Shown: piece after piece, positions 11,194 through 23,189 of the stretch
Layout of the letters: each line of letters opens with the position of its first letter
Numbering within the stretch: position 1 is the stretch's first letter
From: Serpula lacrymans var. lacrymans S7.9
Taxonomy: Eukaryota > Basidiomycota > Agaricomycetes > Boletales > Serpulaceae
Assembly: GCF_000218685.1 (NCBI RefSeq)
Contig: NW_006763292.1
Coordinates: 1,509,685 to 1,573,684, forward strand
Length of the DNA stretch: 64,000 nt
Direction of reading: 5' to 3'
Made by a program: the position numbers and the translations under genes
Notes under the pieces: model-generated
Database searches by the model: none
What the model saw: the letters and a program-made list of their open reading frames with translations, nothing else
Told to the model about the DNA's origin: nothing

Positions 11194-12879
11194 GTGTACT
11201 TGTCCAGGTTTAATTATAAATTAATTCATAAACCTGGAACTTCAATGGGGAAAGCGGACACTTTGTCCAGAAGAGAGGATCATGCCAATGGCATAGAAGA
11301 TGATAACAAAGGTGTTACCCTGATAGACCAATCAAGGGTTGCCAATGTTAGAATTGGGCAGGATTCTGATCTTCTGGAAGTCTTCAAGAAAGACATCTCC
11401 TCAGAAGAGAAGGTGCGCCTTGACGGCAATGAAAACTATTTATGGGAAGACAGGCTCTTCCATTTTAAAGACTTAATCTATGTGCCTGAGTCTGCAAGGA
11501 TCAAGGCAATAGATAGACGTCACAACACTCCAGTGGCTGGGCACCCTGGGTGGCAACAAACAATGGAGTTGATCTCCAGGAACTACATGTGGCCTAGCAT
11601 GGTCAAAGACGTACAGGAATATGTAAAATCCTATCTGAGATATGCCATGGCAAAGAACTCTCATCAACCGCCGGCCAGTAAACTTATGCCAAATCTGATA
11701 CCAGCTAGCCCTTGGCAGGATAGATCGGTTGATTTCACAACGGATCTAACCGAATCAAATGGGTATGATTCAGTAATGGTGGTAGTAGATCGCTTCTCTA
11801 AAGAAGTGGTATTCATTCCCGCCAATAAAACTATTACTGCCGCTGGTACGGCAGATTTATTTAAAGATTTTGTATGGTCTATCCATGGGTTACCAGAAAC
11901 AGTTATCTCCGATAGAGAACCACAATTTGCTACCAAATTTACAAAAAAACTATGCCGGATGCTGGGCATCAAACCTAAATTATCAACGGTGTTCCATCCG
12001 CAGACTGATGGACAAACGGAGAGGCTCAATCAGGAATTGAAGCAATACCTCCGTATATTTATTAATGACAGACAGACAGATTGGGCCAAGTGGCTTAAGA
12101 TAGCCCAGCTCTCATATAATATCAAACAGTCGTCAGCTACAGGAAAGGCACCATTCAAGGTGACGAGATTGTACCTCCCCAGAATGGGTGTAGGACCTGG
12201 CAAAAGCAAGAATGAGGCTGCTGGTAACATGGCCAAAGACATGAAGTCTGTCTTAGAGGAAACACGCAAAGCAGTATTTAAAACTGCAGAGCAGATGAAA
12301 GACAGGGCAGAGTGTAGACGCTCAAAGGCCCCTGACTACAAGGTTGGCAACCTGGTCTGGTTAGATACCGACCACTTAAAGTTAAAAGATCGGCAGTCTA
12401 GAAAACTGACTGAAAAGTGGATTGGGCCTTACCGGATTAAGGAAGTCAAACCCAACGCAGTGGAGCTGGAACTCCCAAAACAAATGAGGGTAGTACCCAC
12501 GGTCAATATTAGCCATGTGAAACCCTATAAAGGGCCATTGCCGGGACAGCGTGTGGACCGGCCCGGACTGGTTATAGTCACCAAGGAAGGTGAAGAAGAG
12601 TTCAAAGTCGAACAAGTGGTGGATGCACGCTTGAAGCGTGGAAAAATAGAGTTCCTAGTCCTATGGAAGGGCTATGGAGACGTGGACAGAACATGGGAAC
12701 CAGAAGCCCATCTGGACAATTCCCGCGACACTGTTTGCAAATTTTATTCTAAGAATCCCTTGGCTCCTAGGAAGCTTAGAGGCATGGATTCTAAACTTTT
12801 TAATTCCCTTTTTCAACCTATGCCCAAAAATCTAACTACTACCTCCGGTACTTGGTCTCGCCTGGAAGTCAAGCCTTAG
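11194..12879 (+). pseudogene. Integrase with C-terminal chromodomain of gypsy element 1
   Basis: A 561-codon open frame that begins within RNase H. The integrase core carries the D,D,E residues in VDFTTDL, VISDREPQF and ERLNQELKQ. The N-terminal zinc-binding site has both histidines (HNTPVAGH), but its two cysteines are tyrosines in YVKSYLRYAMAK, which removes zinc binding. The C-terminus is a chromodomain (FKVEQVVDARLKRGK...FLVLWKGYGDVDRTWEP, about 12600-12720), which in chromoviruses tethers integration to modified histones. This is the best preserved part of the element, but the cysteine loss makes it unlikely to be active. Confidence 0.88.
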
Positions 12880-12891
12880 AGGGGGGGGTAG

Positions 12892-13305
12892 TGTTACAAT
12901 AACACATTTTTAGACCTTTAATTTTCATTCTCCATTTTAACCTTTTACTGTAGTTTTCACACTCCGTGCGATGTGGCACTTTCATTTTTGTTCAAACTCC
13001 TTTTTCTCGCGCTGTGCTGCTTTCTTTCTTATTTTAGCTACAAGTATCTCACGCAGTGGAGCTGGTCACACAGGCTGTGCCCATGACATCATCAGCCACT
13101 GCCTTCATCAACTGTATAGTACATATGTACAAACAAACCTGTAGTAGTATGTATACCTTAATAGATCCAGGAGACTCCTCAGCGAGTCCTCCTGTTGTTT
13201 ACCCACAACTAACTCGGTCCTACCTAAGGGGTAACCACTCCCTCATCACTACCTTTATAGTTTGTTCTAGTTGTGCGCCAGAGTAACTAACTCTTGGTCG
13301 TTACA
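12892..13305 (+). repeat. 3' LTR of gypsy element 1
   Basis: A 414-bp copy of the LTR at 6750-7163, preceded by the polypurine tract and followed by the target duplication ACAGG. Confidence 0.93.
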
Positions 13306-14046
13306 ACAGGCACATACATTTGTATACTTAATTATTTATTGCATACCACTTTTGACATTATTCACTTTTGCAGCAAAGGCTTATCATCTGGACATTCAGA
13401 TATGGGTGAAATACAAACTTAATATTACATTGTACAGCATAAATATAACACAATGTGCTCCGCTTTACACCTTGACCAGGATGCAGAAAGTGATGGTTTT
13501 GATGATCAGATTCCACAATTAGCACACCAGAAGTAAACATCGGTAATACATGTATTATCTAACATTTATAAGAATCCAACATTAGAGGCAACATTGAGGT
13601 GAAAATATGCCAGATATTTGTGTGAGTTATTCCGCCAATATCAAGGGAGTTAAAGAGTTGTCAGGCTTGAAACCATAATCTATGCAAGTTAATGTTATTT
13701 CCTTTATTTTTGAAAAAAAAAACAGCTTTCCCAGCGTCAACAAACTCAACAAGATAGCTTCCACCTAATCCACCCATAATGTCATCAATGACCTGAATAT
13801 CAACTGGCTGTACTGTAAACAATTTTCACCACCATATTCCTCATATAAAGTCATCAAAATATTTTGGGACACACCTGATAGTAATTTTTTTGCTTTATCA
13901 TGACGAACAACTACTGTGGCTGGGATTATAATAGCATCTTATACAGATAACTTTATTATTAGGTGCTGCCAATCAAATTCCCAATTAATACTACCTGTTT
14001 TTGCAGCTTTAAGGGTGAAAAAAAATCAAAGTCATTTCACAGTATA
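13306..14046. other. Region after gypsy element 1, probable tail of the interrupted gene
   Basis: The sequence resumes with the duplicated ACAGG. It should continue the zinc-ribbon gene, and a possible acceptor TTTTGCAG occurs at about 13373, but no exon with a recognisable product follows. Confidence 0.35.
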
Positions 14047-14408
14047 TACTGGGGGCAAAATCCTATGTTTTATAATAAAACATGTGAAAAACACATGAAA
14101 AATAGAGACTTTGTTTCCTAGCATGTTTCTTTGAATAATGCTGGAAATATTTTGTTCAATATTCTTCCAATGTTTTCCTAATATCTGCAAAACATTGGTA
14201 ATCAGTAGTACATCTACACTGAGTGGAAAAATGTTTTGTGACAATACATTTTGGGTGTTTTCCCTAATATTTTATGTGAAAATATTGAAAAAACAGTGAG
14301 CAAAATATCTCCAACATTATGTAAAGAATTTTGCTAAGAAACAAAGTCTCTATTTTTCAAGTGGTTTTCAAATGTTTTCGTATATAACATGGAATTTTGC
14401 CCCCAGTG
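14047..14408. mobile_element. CACTA-like MITE, copy 1
   Basis: A 362-bp element with terminal inverted repeats CACTGGGGGCAAAATCC (the first base is T in the left end here). The 3-bp duplication ATA is present on both sides (14044-14046, 14409-14411). A second copy with the same ends is at 35982-36341. The ends and 3-bp duplication are those of the CACTA/EnSpm superfamily. There is no coding capacity. Confidence 0.85.
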
Positions 14409-15453
14409 ATAACCTTTGCAATTAATCTGCATATATTGTCAAAAGAATCACTCTCAATGCTGATAGAATATGAAACTATTTACAGAGAAAGTATTTAAAA
14501 TATTCTCAGAGAATTAATTCTAAAATTCTCCACCATTGAACCAGCAGACTTATTGTGAATATTTTAAAACACTCCCAGATTATTATTCCCATTTATCTGC
14601 AACTGTTGATTAGAAAAAGCTCTAAAATATTTCCCTTGACTGTTTCTATTATCTTATCACAAGCTTAATTTACAATGTAAGTTGTGCCTCAACCAAGGAC
14701 TCAATGAATGTAACACTGGTAACATATAGTGAGCCTCTTTAACTGCATGGTACACTCTCAAGTTAAAATTCATGTGGTGGATCCCAGTTGATCCATCAAG
14801 TTTACTCTTTCCTCGCATACTGTGATACTAACCCAGGCTGATTGATATAACTGGCGGTGGCAAGCATACTAGTCCTAAATCAAGGATACAGATATGAATA
14901 TATGAGGATAAACAATAAACAGCAATCAGATGTGAGGAGAGAATCAGGATTTGAAAGAAGTTGAACAAAAATACTCGGTTAGGCCATGCTTGGTTTGTGT
15001 GCGAGGAGTTAACAGTATATATTTTTTTTCATGGGTTGAATGCTTTACACTCACCGGGTCAAATCTAGGAATGTATTACTCCTGCATGTAGCTATAGATT
15101 GCACTTGAATCCCAGTGCAGTGAGAGTACACTGGTCACAATATATACTAGTCAAGTCCTTCATTTTTTTCTTCCACCATGTCCAGAAATGTCTCATTTAT
15201 ATTGAACAACTGCATCAGCTGCAAGTGTCCCCAGTTTCAATTATCCTGAAAGATTTTGAGAACAAGCACATGCCCAATCTAAAAGCATAACATAAGTGTA
15301 TCCTCCACCCCCACTTGCATCCGTGTTCTTGCAAAATGACATACAACTCATGACAGTTTTATAAACATGGTAATTTCCTGGTTTCACACAACAAAGACAG
15401 CCAGCAGCAAACCCGTATTGTCAATACATGTTAATAGATGGGTCGACTGGGGG
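14409..15453. other. AT-rich non-coding stretch
   Basis: No domain, repeat end or splice structure could be recognised here. Confidence 0.4.
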
Positions 15454-16620
15454 TTATTCAACAATGGAAACACAAATCATACCCTGTTGCATGAATGGCA
15501 AAACAGCATGGCCAAGGTAAACTATATGCTCAATGGTCACAGCTCTCTTTATGTCAAGGTGTTCTTTAGCACTAGTTGAGTCACTGACAAATATCACTAA
15601 GCTATCACACCATGTCCTTGATTTTTCAGTTGCATATTGCACTCCTTGGAGAGATATATTGTCTGTGGTTTGAACATGCCTTGGTATATTATCACTGAGG
15701 TCTGTCAAACAAAGGAAATCACTTAAAATTTTGTAGTCTTTATCTTTGAGAGAGTATGGCATATATTTGAGGTTTGAGTGAAGTTGATTAGGGTCCAGTA
15801 AGCATGCTAAATGTATGCTGCATGCATCTTCCTTCACTATAGTATCCAGAGTATGTAGTGTCTCGGACACTAAAGCACCAACATTGGGGCTGTTGGCTAA
15901 TAGCATTCAAATGTTGGAGGATTGACACATCTTTTGCATAAATGTAGATTCTATTTGACCCAAGGTATGCAGTGGATAAATTTCAGCATGGTAAGAAAAA
16001 TATGAAAGGCTATGAACTAGGACTGAACAAAATCTTTATTAGTATTTCAACAATGTAGAATGTAAATGTATCTCTTGCCAAACTTGGCATTGTAGAAATG
16101 GATGGGGCCAAAAAGGGGTCCATGAAGTTGCCTAGATGGAGAGCTGTGTGGTGGGTGGTTTTGAGCTGCCTAGTCAGGAAAGAGGGTTTTTATCCCTTCA
16201 ACATAGTGAAACATATATTTTATTATATGCTTTGATATAGACTTTGGAAGCCACACACATATTGACAATGCAAACTGCAGCGGCTAAATCCATTAAATTA
16301 TTAAGCATGTCTCGTTATTGGTCAGTGTGATTGTGCCACAGACAGATGAGAGCGATGGGGAGGTGAACTGTGCAGATAAGGCGCCAGTTATCTGCTTTGA
16401 GTTTACCTTGTGTGGCCATACCCCAGTTGCCAGGGGCTGAGCTGACCCAGAACGGTAACTCTGTATTCTTCATATCCTCCCACACCATAGTTATGATGTC
16501 CTTCCTGAGAATATGATGTAACATTGAAATGACCTGTATATAGGAGCAAAGTTGGGTTTTGTTGTTCCCAAAACTATTTGTCTGATATGGAATGTCAGCA
16601 TGATTCAAATTTACATCAGC

Positions 16621-17212
16621 ATCAGGAAAAAATACTTTGGCTATGTAGCAGAGGCATTACTAAAATTGCTACTATAGCTTTCATAGTACTGAGCACACAT
16701 AGCATCAGTATAATATTATATAGCTAGCCAAGGCATTATAATGGCTCTGATAGCTGTTAAGACCATAGTACATATTTATACCAATGCTTTATCCAAGTAT
16801 AAGTTGTGACAATGTGTAAAAAAAATAACAAGTCCATGGAAGGTCAATATATTACACATGTATAGTATATTCTGTAAGCTTTTATGGTGTAGTGGATAAA
16901 TGTGTGGTATGTGGTTATAGATTGATTGCTCAGCAAAAAGTGGACCAACAGGTTGAGAGTTCAAACCTTATGTGTGTGATTATTTTTTTAAATCAGCCAC
17001 AAACTCTCACATAGCTCATATAGTCAGCCATATGCTATAAGTGCTATAAGTGCTATAAAAGGCTATAGCCAACTATAAGAGTACTATAAGAGCACATTGT
17101 TCCTGAATAGATGTTGGGGTTTTTATTGCAGCTATGATCACTATGACAGCTATATTTGCAACTATAGTACTATCAGAGTCTATATAGCCAAAGTGTTTTT
17201 CCTGATAAGTAA
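16621..17212. repeat. Element with inverted ends ATCAGGAAAAA / TTTTTCCTGAT
   Basis: The left end ATCAGGAAAAAATACTTTGG and the right end, inverse of ATCAGGAAAAACACTTTGG, face each other about 590 bp apart. Related ends occur at 41641-41680 and 41854-41884. The interior is full of CTATAG-type repeats and includes the tRNA-like repeat at 16780-16980. I found no convincing target duplication. Confidence 0.5.
16780..16980 (+). repeat. Dispersed tRNA-like repeat, copy 1
   Basis: About 190 bp matches 25385-25564 closely. The shared part starts CAATGCTTTATCCAAGTATAAGTT and ends in a tRNA-like block with an A-box-like TGGTGTAGTGGATAA and a B-box-like GAGTTCAAACC. It looks like a tRNA-derived SINE or a duplicated tRNA-containing segment. 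Confidence 0.5.
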
Positions 17213-17399
17213 AGTGGACCCACCCATGATTTTATAGCTTCAAAAAGGTCTGTCTTTGATTTGCCATGGTGAAAAATTCCTATCAAGGAACTCATGTACA
17301 TAAGAATATTGAAAGTTAGTTGCCGGTAAAGTGGTCCCTTGTCAATCAAGCTATCATCAGTTGACAGATACATTGTGCAGCAATACAAAGGTCATTCTC

Positions 17400-17790
17400 T
17401 GTTAGGTTTTCTGCCATCAGAAGGGAATGATGACTTCAATGACCAATATGCATGATAGGTGCAAGGTCCATGTTGCCAGTGTTACTTACCTTGGTAGAAA
17501 CAGGATTGTCCTCTGTCGTCCCATGGCTAGTTTATATTATCATTGTACTCATACTGTGGGGTAGCATGCAACTCCTCCTGATCAACTCAAAATTGTCCTT
17601 TGCCATCCAACAGTGCCCTAAGCATTTGAGCACGGTCATCAGTGAGGTATTTGTTAGAATATACTCTGACATACCAATACCCCATAGGATAATACCTCTG
17701 ATTTGTAAGCCAGCCCAGTATGCAGCAGCTATTCTGTGTAAGATGTCTGTGGTTGCATGTCATGTTTAAGATCCTACATTGTATAACCTT
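17400..17790 (-). pseudogene. Unidentified coding remnant
   Basis: The minus strand encodes YYPMGYWYVRVYSNKYLTDD and a following stretch with protein-like composition, then decays. I do not recognise the family; it may be another part of the surrounding transposon. Confidence 0.3.
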
Positions 17791-17862
17791 GGCCATATAG
17801 CTCAATTGGTAGAGCAGCTGACATGTATCCAGAAGGTTCCAGGTTCAATCCCTGGTCTGGTC
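17791..17862 (+). tRNA. tRNA-like sequence, probably a tRNA pseudogene or SINE head
   Basis: A 72-nt cloverleaf: acceptor stem GGCCATA/TCTGGTC with six of seven pairs, D arm GCTCAATTGGTAGAGC, and a perfect 5-bp T stem around TTCAATC (CCAGG/CCTGG). The anticodon stem pairs only three of five and the base before the anticodon (TGT if the loop is placed normally) is A, not T. It is therefore more likely a decayed tRNA or a tRNA-derived repeat than a working tRNA-Thr gene. It lies within transposon debris. Confidence 0.5.
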
Positions 17863-18993
17863 AATATCCAATTTTATCAGTATTTTGGCTGTTGCTATAT
17901 GTCCATGTCATAAGTATTATCAGCCACTTCAAAAAAATGTGCAAGTAGTCAATGTACCCATAGTAGGATGCTCCTTGCTAAAATCCATTTTGTGCCGACC
18001 ACTTTTTATGCCCAGGGCTGACTATTTACAGATAAAAGCAGATGGTGTAGAGAAGCCACCTAGAAAAACCTAATAGGGCCTTCTGTAAGCCCAGACCATT
18101 TTTGCTGATTAAAGTTAAACACTTCCATATTAATTTTAGGTTTCTGTGACTGGTAACTTGCATTTTCTTTACTAGTAGAGGTGCTATTGCTGAGTCATCA
18201 CCACCATTGTTGGTAATGTCAATCTGCCAAAGATTGTGACAGTGATTCTTTAGCAAATTTAAATTGAGGGCATGCATGGAGTCAATCAACACAGATTGAA
18301 CAGGATTCCAATATGGTAACTTCAATAGACCTGTCTACTGTACACCATATGTTTCAAATAACTGCTGTCTCTCCTCTACACTTAAAGCACAACATGTGCA
18401 GAAGTAATGGGCCATTGTCAGCCGTTGCCAAACCCGGATATCCACTCATATTGTAGGTAGTTAACATGTCATATATCAAGGCAATAAGAATGCCATAGAC
18501 TAGCCTGCCAAAAGTAAACTCATAAGTGTGGGAGAAGAAGATGCCAGGCGTCCAGAGGTCCATAGAGTTGTCAACCAGCAATCTCAATGCATGGTTGATT
18601 TTTTCCATCAACAGATGTTCAGGTCCAGGAATAAAACCAATGGAAAAAACATTTTCTGGGAGGTGGCGTAAATGAGGCAGTAGATTCAATAGAACTAGCC
18701 ATCAACCAAAAGTGGAAGCCATGTGCATGGCTGTTTTCATATGTAGAGAAGTGAATCTGTAGCCACTGAGGCAGTTCTGGAAGATAATCATCACCGTGCG
18801 CGTCCTTTAAATTGTGAACCGCCTTTGATGACAGTATATCATCCACTGTGTCTTCATTGAAAGACCACCCACTGGCCATTGCATTGTAAGATTTGTTTGA
18901 TGCAGGATTTGAGGCTGTGATGCAGGTATTTGCGACAAGGCATGTAGAAAGTGCGTCCTCTGATATATTGTGGCTTCCATAATGCGGTACCAT

Positions 18994-19654
18994 AAGGTTG
19001 ACAGCCAGGTATTATGTGGGTGCAGTGAGAGATGTGAGGAAGACTGTCACTATTAGGGTTGTTATGAGGTCTGTAGGGATGTATGCAAAAACAACAAGGG
19101 CAAGGTACATGTGTATGGATGGTAGAAAGCAGACTGAATGAGTCAATGGCGTGCGTGGGTCCTTGGGAATGAGTTGGATAACTGTTTCGGATACATTGTT
19201 CATGCAAAGTAAATGACGAATACAGGCTAAGTGAGTCCATAACACCCACTGGGGTATGAAGAACATGTCACCCAATATCAGGGACACTATTGATGTAGCT
19301 GTGGCAACTGGGTTATTGAACCCATGTTTGGAGAAGTATATATCTGGAAGAAATGCATGTACACTCATAGCTGTAGTAATAAAATAAGACTATGGTACTG
19401 TTAGTAAAAGTTATGGAAAATGATGGATGAAGACTGAGGCTCAAAAAAGGAACATGTCCGAGTCTATGGTTTACGATGTTCTTGTCTTGTATTATGCAGC
19501 AATAATATGTTGTTTTTTAATTAAGCGCGTATGGGAGAAGACCAGGGGGGTCTTTTGGCTCAAAACAAGTTCGGGATTCTAAGAGTTTTGAGGTGAGCTG
19601 AAACCCATATTATCAGGAGTTAGTGATGCATGCAGCAAAGCTCAAACCTATAGA
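18994..19654 (-). other. Minus-strand open stretches upstream of the Plavaka remnant
   Basis: Overlapping open stretches at 18854-19249 and 19012-19368 (-) give no family that I recognise; the region could hold the decayed N-terminal part of the transposase. Confidence 0.3.
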
Positions 19655-21279
19655 TTAGGAGGTATACCCACTATATTGGGTCATTGCATTAGTGGCATTG
19701 TGTATCTTGTGAATGGTTCTAGTGCTGGCAATGATTGGAGGTAAGGGGCTGGGATATTTATAATTTTGTAGATAGATGGTGAAAACTTCACTCAACCATC
19801 TCCCCATAACTTTTACTACATCAAATGGAATACCTTGTAGCAGGTACTCAAGAGTACCACCTATGCATATACTATGTCCCTTTATATCCAGTAGGTTCTG
19901 GCAAGAATTCACTTTGTGAATTGTTTCTTTGACAGTCATCTTAAACCTTTGGGATGTTTCCATGCAAAAAGGTGCACTTGATTGTCCGCTGGATTTACGC
20001 ATAGGTGATTTTCTAGTGCTGCTTTTGGGTCTGATAAGTTGTTTTGTGATGCCCACTGAGTATCTTCTCCTTCATTTGGAGATGATTTTGTTGTAGGAAA
20101 GTGAAAATCTGTGATGTGTAGTCCATTCCAGTCAACTTTGTTTGAGACATTTCTTCGAGTGATGTGCTTCCTGGGATTGAAGTCATTGATGATGAATACT
20201 GTAAATTCCCCCAGTCATGCTATTGAGTAGAATCCTGCCGTCAAGCAAGCATATACAGCTTCATCTAATGGGACATCAAGGTTCAACTCAGTCCTTATGG
20301 GTATAATCTGCGTTGGAACAATAAGTTGTCTAAGCAGACATTTAGTGTAACAACCAAGAGTTTGTTACTCTGGCGCACAACTAGGACCAACTATAAAGAG
20401 GATAATGAGGGAGTGGTTACCCTTTAGGCTTCAACAAGTTAGTTGTGAGGATACAACACAAGGACTCGCTGAGGAGTCTCCTGGATCTATTGAGGTATAT
20501 ATACTACTACAGGTTGTTTGTACATGTTGTACTATACAGTATAATAAAGCAGTGGCTGATGATGTCCGAGGGCACAGCCTGTGTGGCCAGCTCCACTGCG
20601 TGAGAGACTTGTAGCTAAATAAGAATAAAGGCAGCGCAGCGCGGAAAGAGGAGTTTGAACAAAAAGGAAAGTGCCGCATGGCACAGAGTGTGAAAACTAC
20701 AGTAGAAAGTAAAAGAGGAGAATGAAAATTAAAGGTCCGAAAATTTTGTATCGTAACATTTAGAGGAAAGTGGGGCTAAGCACGGTGCTCCCTCCAATAT
20801 GGCTTTGAGTTCTGCACTGTTTATTTTCCAGCTGTGACCATGGAGGAGGTGCCATGCTTGTAGTCCTGCTGCATAATTTGCTAATGTTGATCCGGCATAT
20901 GAACCAGCACAGCTGGATAGGAAAGATATAAGGAGGGTGGGAGAAGCTGGGCAGCGTTGAGATTCTGGTATTTGTTGGAGGTTGAAGTATGTGTGGAATA
21001 TTAGCAAACCTGCTTTGTATATCTCTTTCATGGATTGTGCCCAAGACAATCCAATTACTTCTAATATCCTGTTGAGTTGCTCATCAGATGATATTGGGGC
21101 ACTGGGGCCAGCCGCTATGGAGTTGGATCTTTGGGAAGGTTCTGCTGGCAACCATTGGTACAGTGTTTCTCTGACTAGGCAATGTGGACAAAATTGCAAT
21201 GGGGGTTGATTTGGGGTAGATGCATGTGGTTGCATGCCCGGGTGTGTATGATATGTGTCCCCTAGAGGGGCATTAAATT
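19655..21279 (-). pseudogene. Tyrosine recombinase (Crypton-like) remnant, split by a solo LTR
   Basis: The N-terminal DNA-binding half lies at about 20764-21260 (motifs IPESQRCPASPTLLISFLSS and YAAGLQAWHLLHGHSWKI). The catalytic C-terminal half lies at 19655-20056 (motif GHSICIGGTLEYLLQG followed by GRW and a tyrosine). These match the fungal tyrosine recombinases I know, in which the second catalytic arginine follows GHS; here that position is Cys, consistent with an Arg-to-Cys transition. A 413-bp solo LTR (20346-20758) separates the halves with a perfect duplication TTTAG. The 5' end runs into the assembly gap. Host-gene or Crypton origin cannot be separated here. Confidence 0.6.
20346..20758 (-). 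mobile_element. Solo gypsy LTR in the tyrosine recombinase
   Basis: A 413-bp LTR from TGTAACAACC to CGTAACA, flanked by a perfect TTTAG duplication (20341-20345, 20759-20763). It interrupts the recombinase remnant. Confidence 0.92.
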
Positions 21280-21807
21280 NNNNNNNNNNNNNNNNNNNNN
21301 NNNNNNNNNNNNNNNNNNNNNNNNNNNNNNNNNNNNNNNNNNNNNNNNNNNNNNNNNNNNNNNNNNNNNNNNNNNNNNNNNNNNNNNNNNNNNNNNNNNN
21401 NNNNNNNNNNNNNNNNNNNNNNNNNNNNNNNNNNNNNNNNNNNNNNNNNNNNNNNNNNNNNNNNNNNNNNNNNNNNNNNNNNNNNNNNNNNNNNNNNNNN
21501 NNNNNNNNNNNNNNNNNNNNNNNNNNNNNNNNNNNNNNNNNNNNNNNNNNNNNNNNNNNNNNNNNNNNNNNNNNNNNNNNNNNNNNNNNNNNNNNNNNNN
21601 NNNNNNNNNNNNNNNNNNNNNNNNNNNNNNNNNNNNNNNNNNNNNNNNNNNNNNNNNNNNNNNNNNNNNNNNNNNNNNNNNNNNNNNNNNNNNNNNNNNN
21701 NNNNNNNNNNNNNNNNNNNNNNNNNNNNNNNNNNNNNNNNNNNNNNNNNNNNNNNNNNNNNNNNNNNNNNNNNNNNNNNNNNNNNNNNNNNNNNNNNNNN
21801 NNNNNNN
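21280..21807. other. Assembly gap (run of N)
   Basis: 528 undetermined bases. Confidence 0.99.
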
Positions 21808-23189
21808 TGCATTGCTTATCAATTAGTACAATTAGTAGACAGTCGGTTGCTCTATAGTATGCTAGCATACTATAGTGTACTAATTTGCATCTAGAGTAGA
21901 CTTTGTGCATCTAGAATAGTTTAAAGCACAGTACCAAAACCCAAAATGACTGTGCTTTAGTTGCTATAATTGGTTTATTTTACTCTGAACTGAATATAGA
22001 GTATATGTATATTACAGTCATTATAATGTACATTCTACTGAGGTTTATACACAGTACCAAGTAAGCTATTAGGGTATATGACTATTAAAACACAAAGCCT
22101 GAATACGCTACTGAAAAACCAGAAACAAAACTTACTGAATAAAATTATCCATACTAGTGCAATGTCATCCTTTCACAGTGAGTACCCACCTTTCAGAGCC
22201 TTACACACTATTACAGACAGCATTGAGCACTCTTAAATGATTCAAACCTATGATAATACACTGATATTAGTTTGGAAAATATGTACAAGTGTTTAAAACT
22301 TATCTAAATTTCAAGTCACCATCCAGCCAATAACATTTTCCTTCTTGTGCTTTGAGGTTGTGCAAGACAGTGAGCGGGATAGGCAGGGGGCGGGATTGTG
22401 CTGGCAGCACAATCCCACCTTTTTACAGTGCGCCCATTGTGCACCCCAATCTTGAAGAGCCTTGCACATTGTCATAGACAGTGTAGAGTGCTCTGCAGAG
22501 ATTTCAAGCTCTGCTCCAATATGGTAGAACATATTGTATATATTGAAGCGGAGTTTGAATCACTTAGAGAGTCCAGTGGGGCATAGATAAGTTGGATAAA
22601 CTAGATAGATAGATAGATGGGTGAATAAATAAATGAGCTGTTGCTGTGTACTCAAATATAATAATTTGCATAAGGTAAAGCAACTGTAATTTGATTGAAT
22701 TATATACATTTCTCACTCCAGAGTCACTCAATGTTATTGTTGATTCTGATCAGTTTTTATTGGCATTAAATGTACATATAGTGTTATAATAACAATGACT
22801 ACTGCTTCTTTTTTAAAATCACTTTATGTTATTATTCATTATATTTTGTTTTAAATCATTCTAGATGGTACTAATTGCAAATATAGTGTTATAATTATTA
22901 TGGCCACTACTTCTGTAATGATCTATACATTTATTTTGCCACAGTTGCTATTTTTGTTAAAAGTACCAAACATAGCCAACTATAGTAAAAGTATGTTTTT
23001 CTGATGTTTAAGAACAAGTTTATTCAAAAGGAATAGATATATATGTTAATACAAAGCACAACATTGCAAACATTGGCACAATAGAATGAGGTTTCCAGGC
23101 ATTTGAGCCAGCACCAAATATAGTAAATCTAAGAGACTCAATCATCAGTAAATATCTAAGTAATTATCAGTATGCTACTACTCCTTATC
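21808..23189. other. AT-rich non-coding stretch
   Basis: No gene recognised. A perfect 24-bp palindrome (two 12-bp arms, CTATAGTATGCT and its inverse) lies at 21852-21875, close to the gap. A pair of similar segments about 240 bp apart (22160-22240 and 22420-22500) suggests an old duplication. Confidence 0.4.

Larger units (their letters stand above)
6750..13305 (+). mobile_element. Gypsy element 1: full-length Ty3/gypsy chromovirus, degenerate
   Basis: The element is bounded by two 414-bp LTRs (6750-7163, 12892-13305) and by the perfect 5-bp target duplication ACAGG (6745-6749, 13306-13310). In order it carries leader, Gag with a CCHC knuckle, protease, reverse transcriptase, RNase H, integrase and a C-terminal chromodomain, the order of chromoviruses. 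A purine-rich tract GAGGGGGGGGTAG abuts the 3' LTR. The coding part has a lost Gag start, a 1-bp deletion, several in-frame stops and a 185-bp retroposon insertion in RNase H, so it cannot be autonomous. It interrupts a zinc-ribbon gene at an intron acceptor. Confidence 0.95.
15454..18993 (-). pseudogene. Plavaka-type (CACTA-like) transposase remnant
   Basis: Scattered minus-strand blocks in collinear order look like one degenerate transposase of the Plavaka group of basidiomycete CACTA-like elements. They are 18619-18993 (LPQWLQIHFSTYENS), 18354-18689 (FIPGPEHLLMEKINHALR... LVDNSMDLWTPGIF), 18026-18325 (MKLPYWNPVQSVLIDSMHAL), 16315-16608 (NWGMATQGKLKADNWRL) and 15454-15906. The phrases 'IPGP..P..E.INH', 'LPYW.P....IDSMH' and 'GKLKAD.WR' are the ones I associate with this family. 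Frames change repeatedly, and other repeats (16621-17212) interrupt it. It may have supplied transposase for the CACTA-like MITEs in the window, which is an inference. Confidence 0.6.

Noticed and set aside
21255..21857. Open stretches through the run of N
   Set aside because: They consist of undetermined bases and carry no information.
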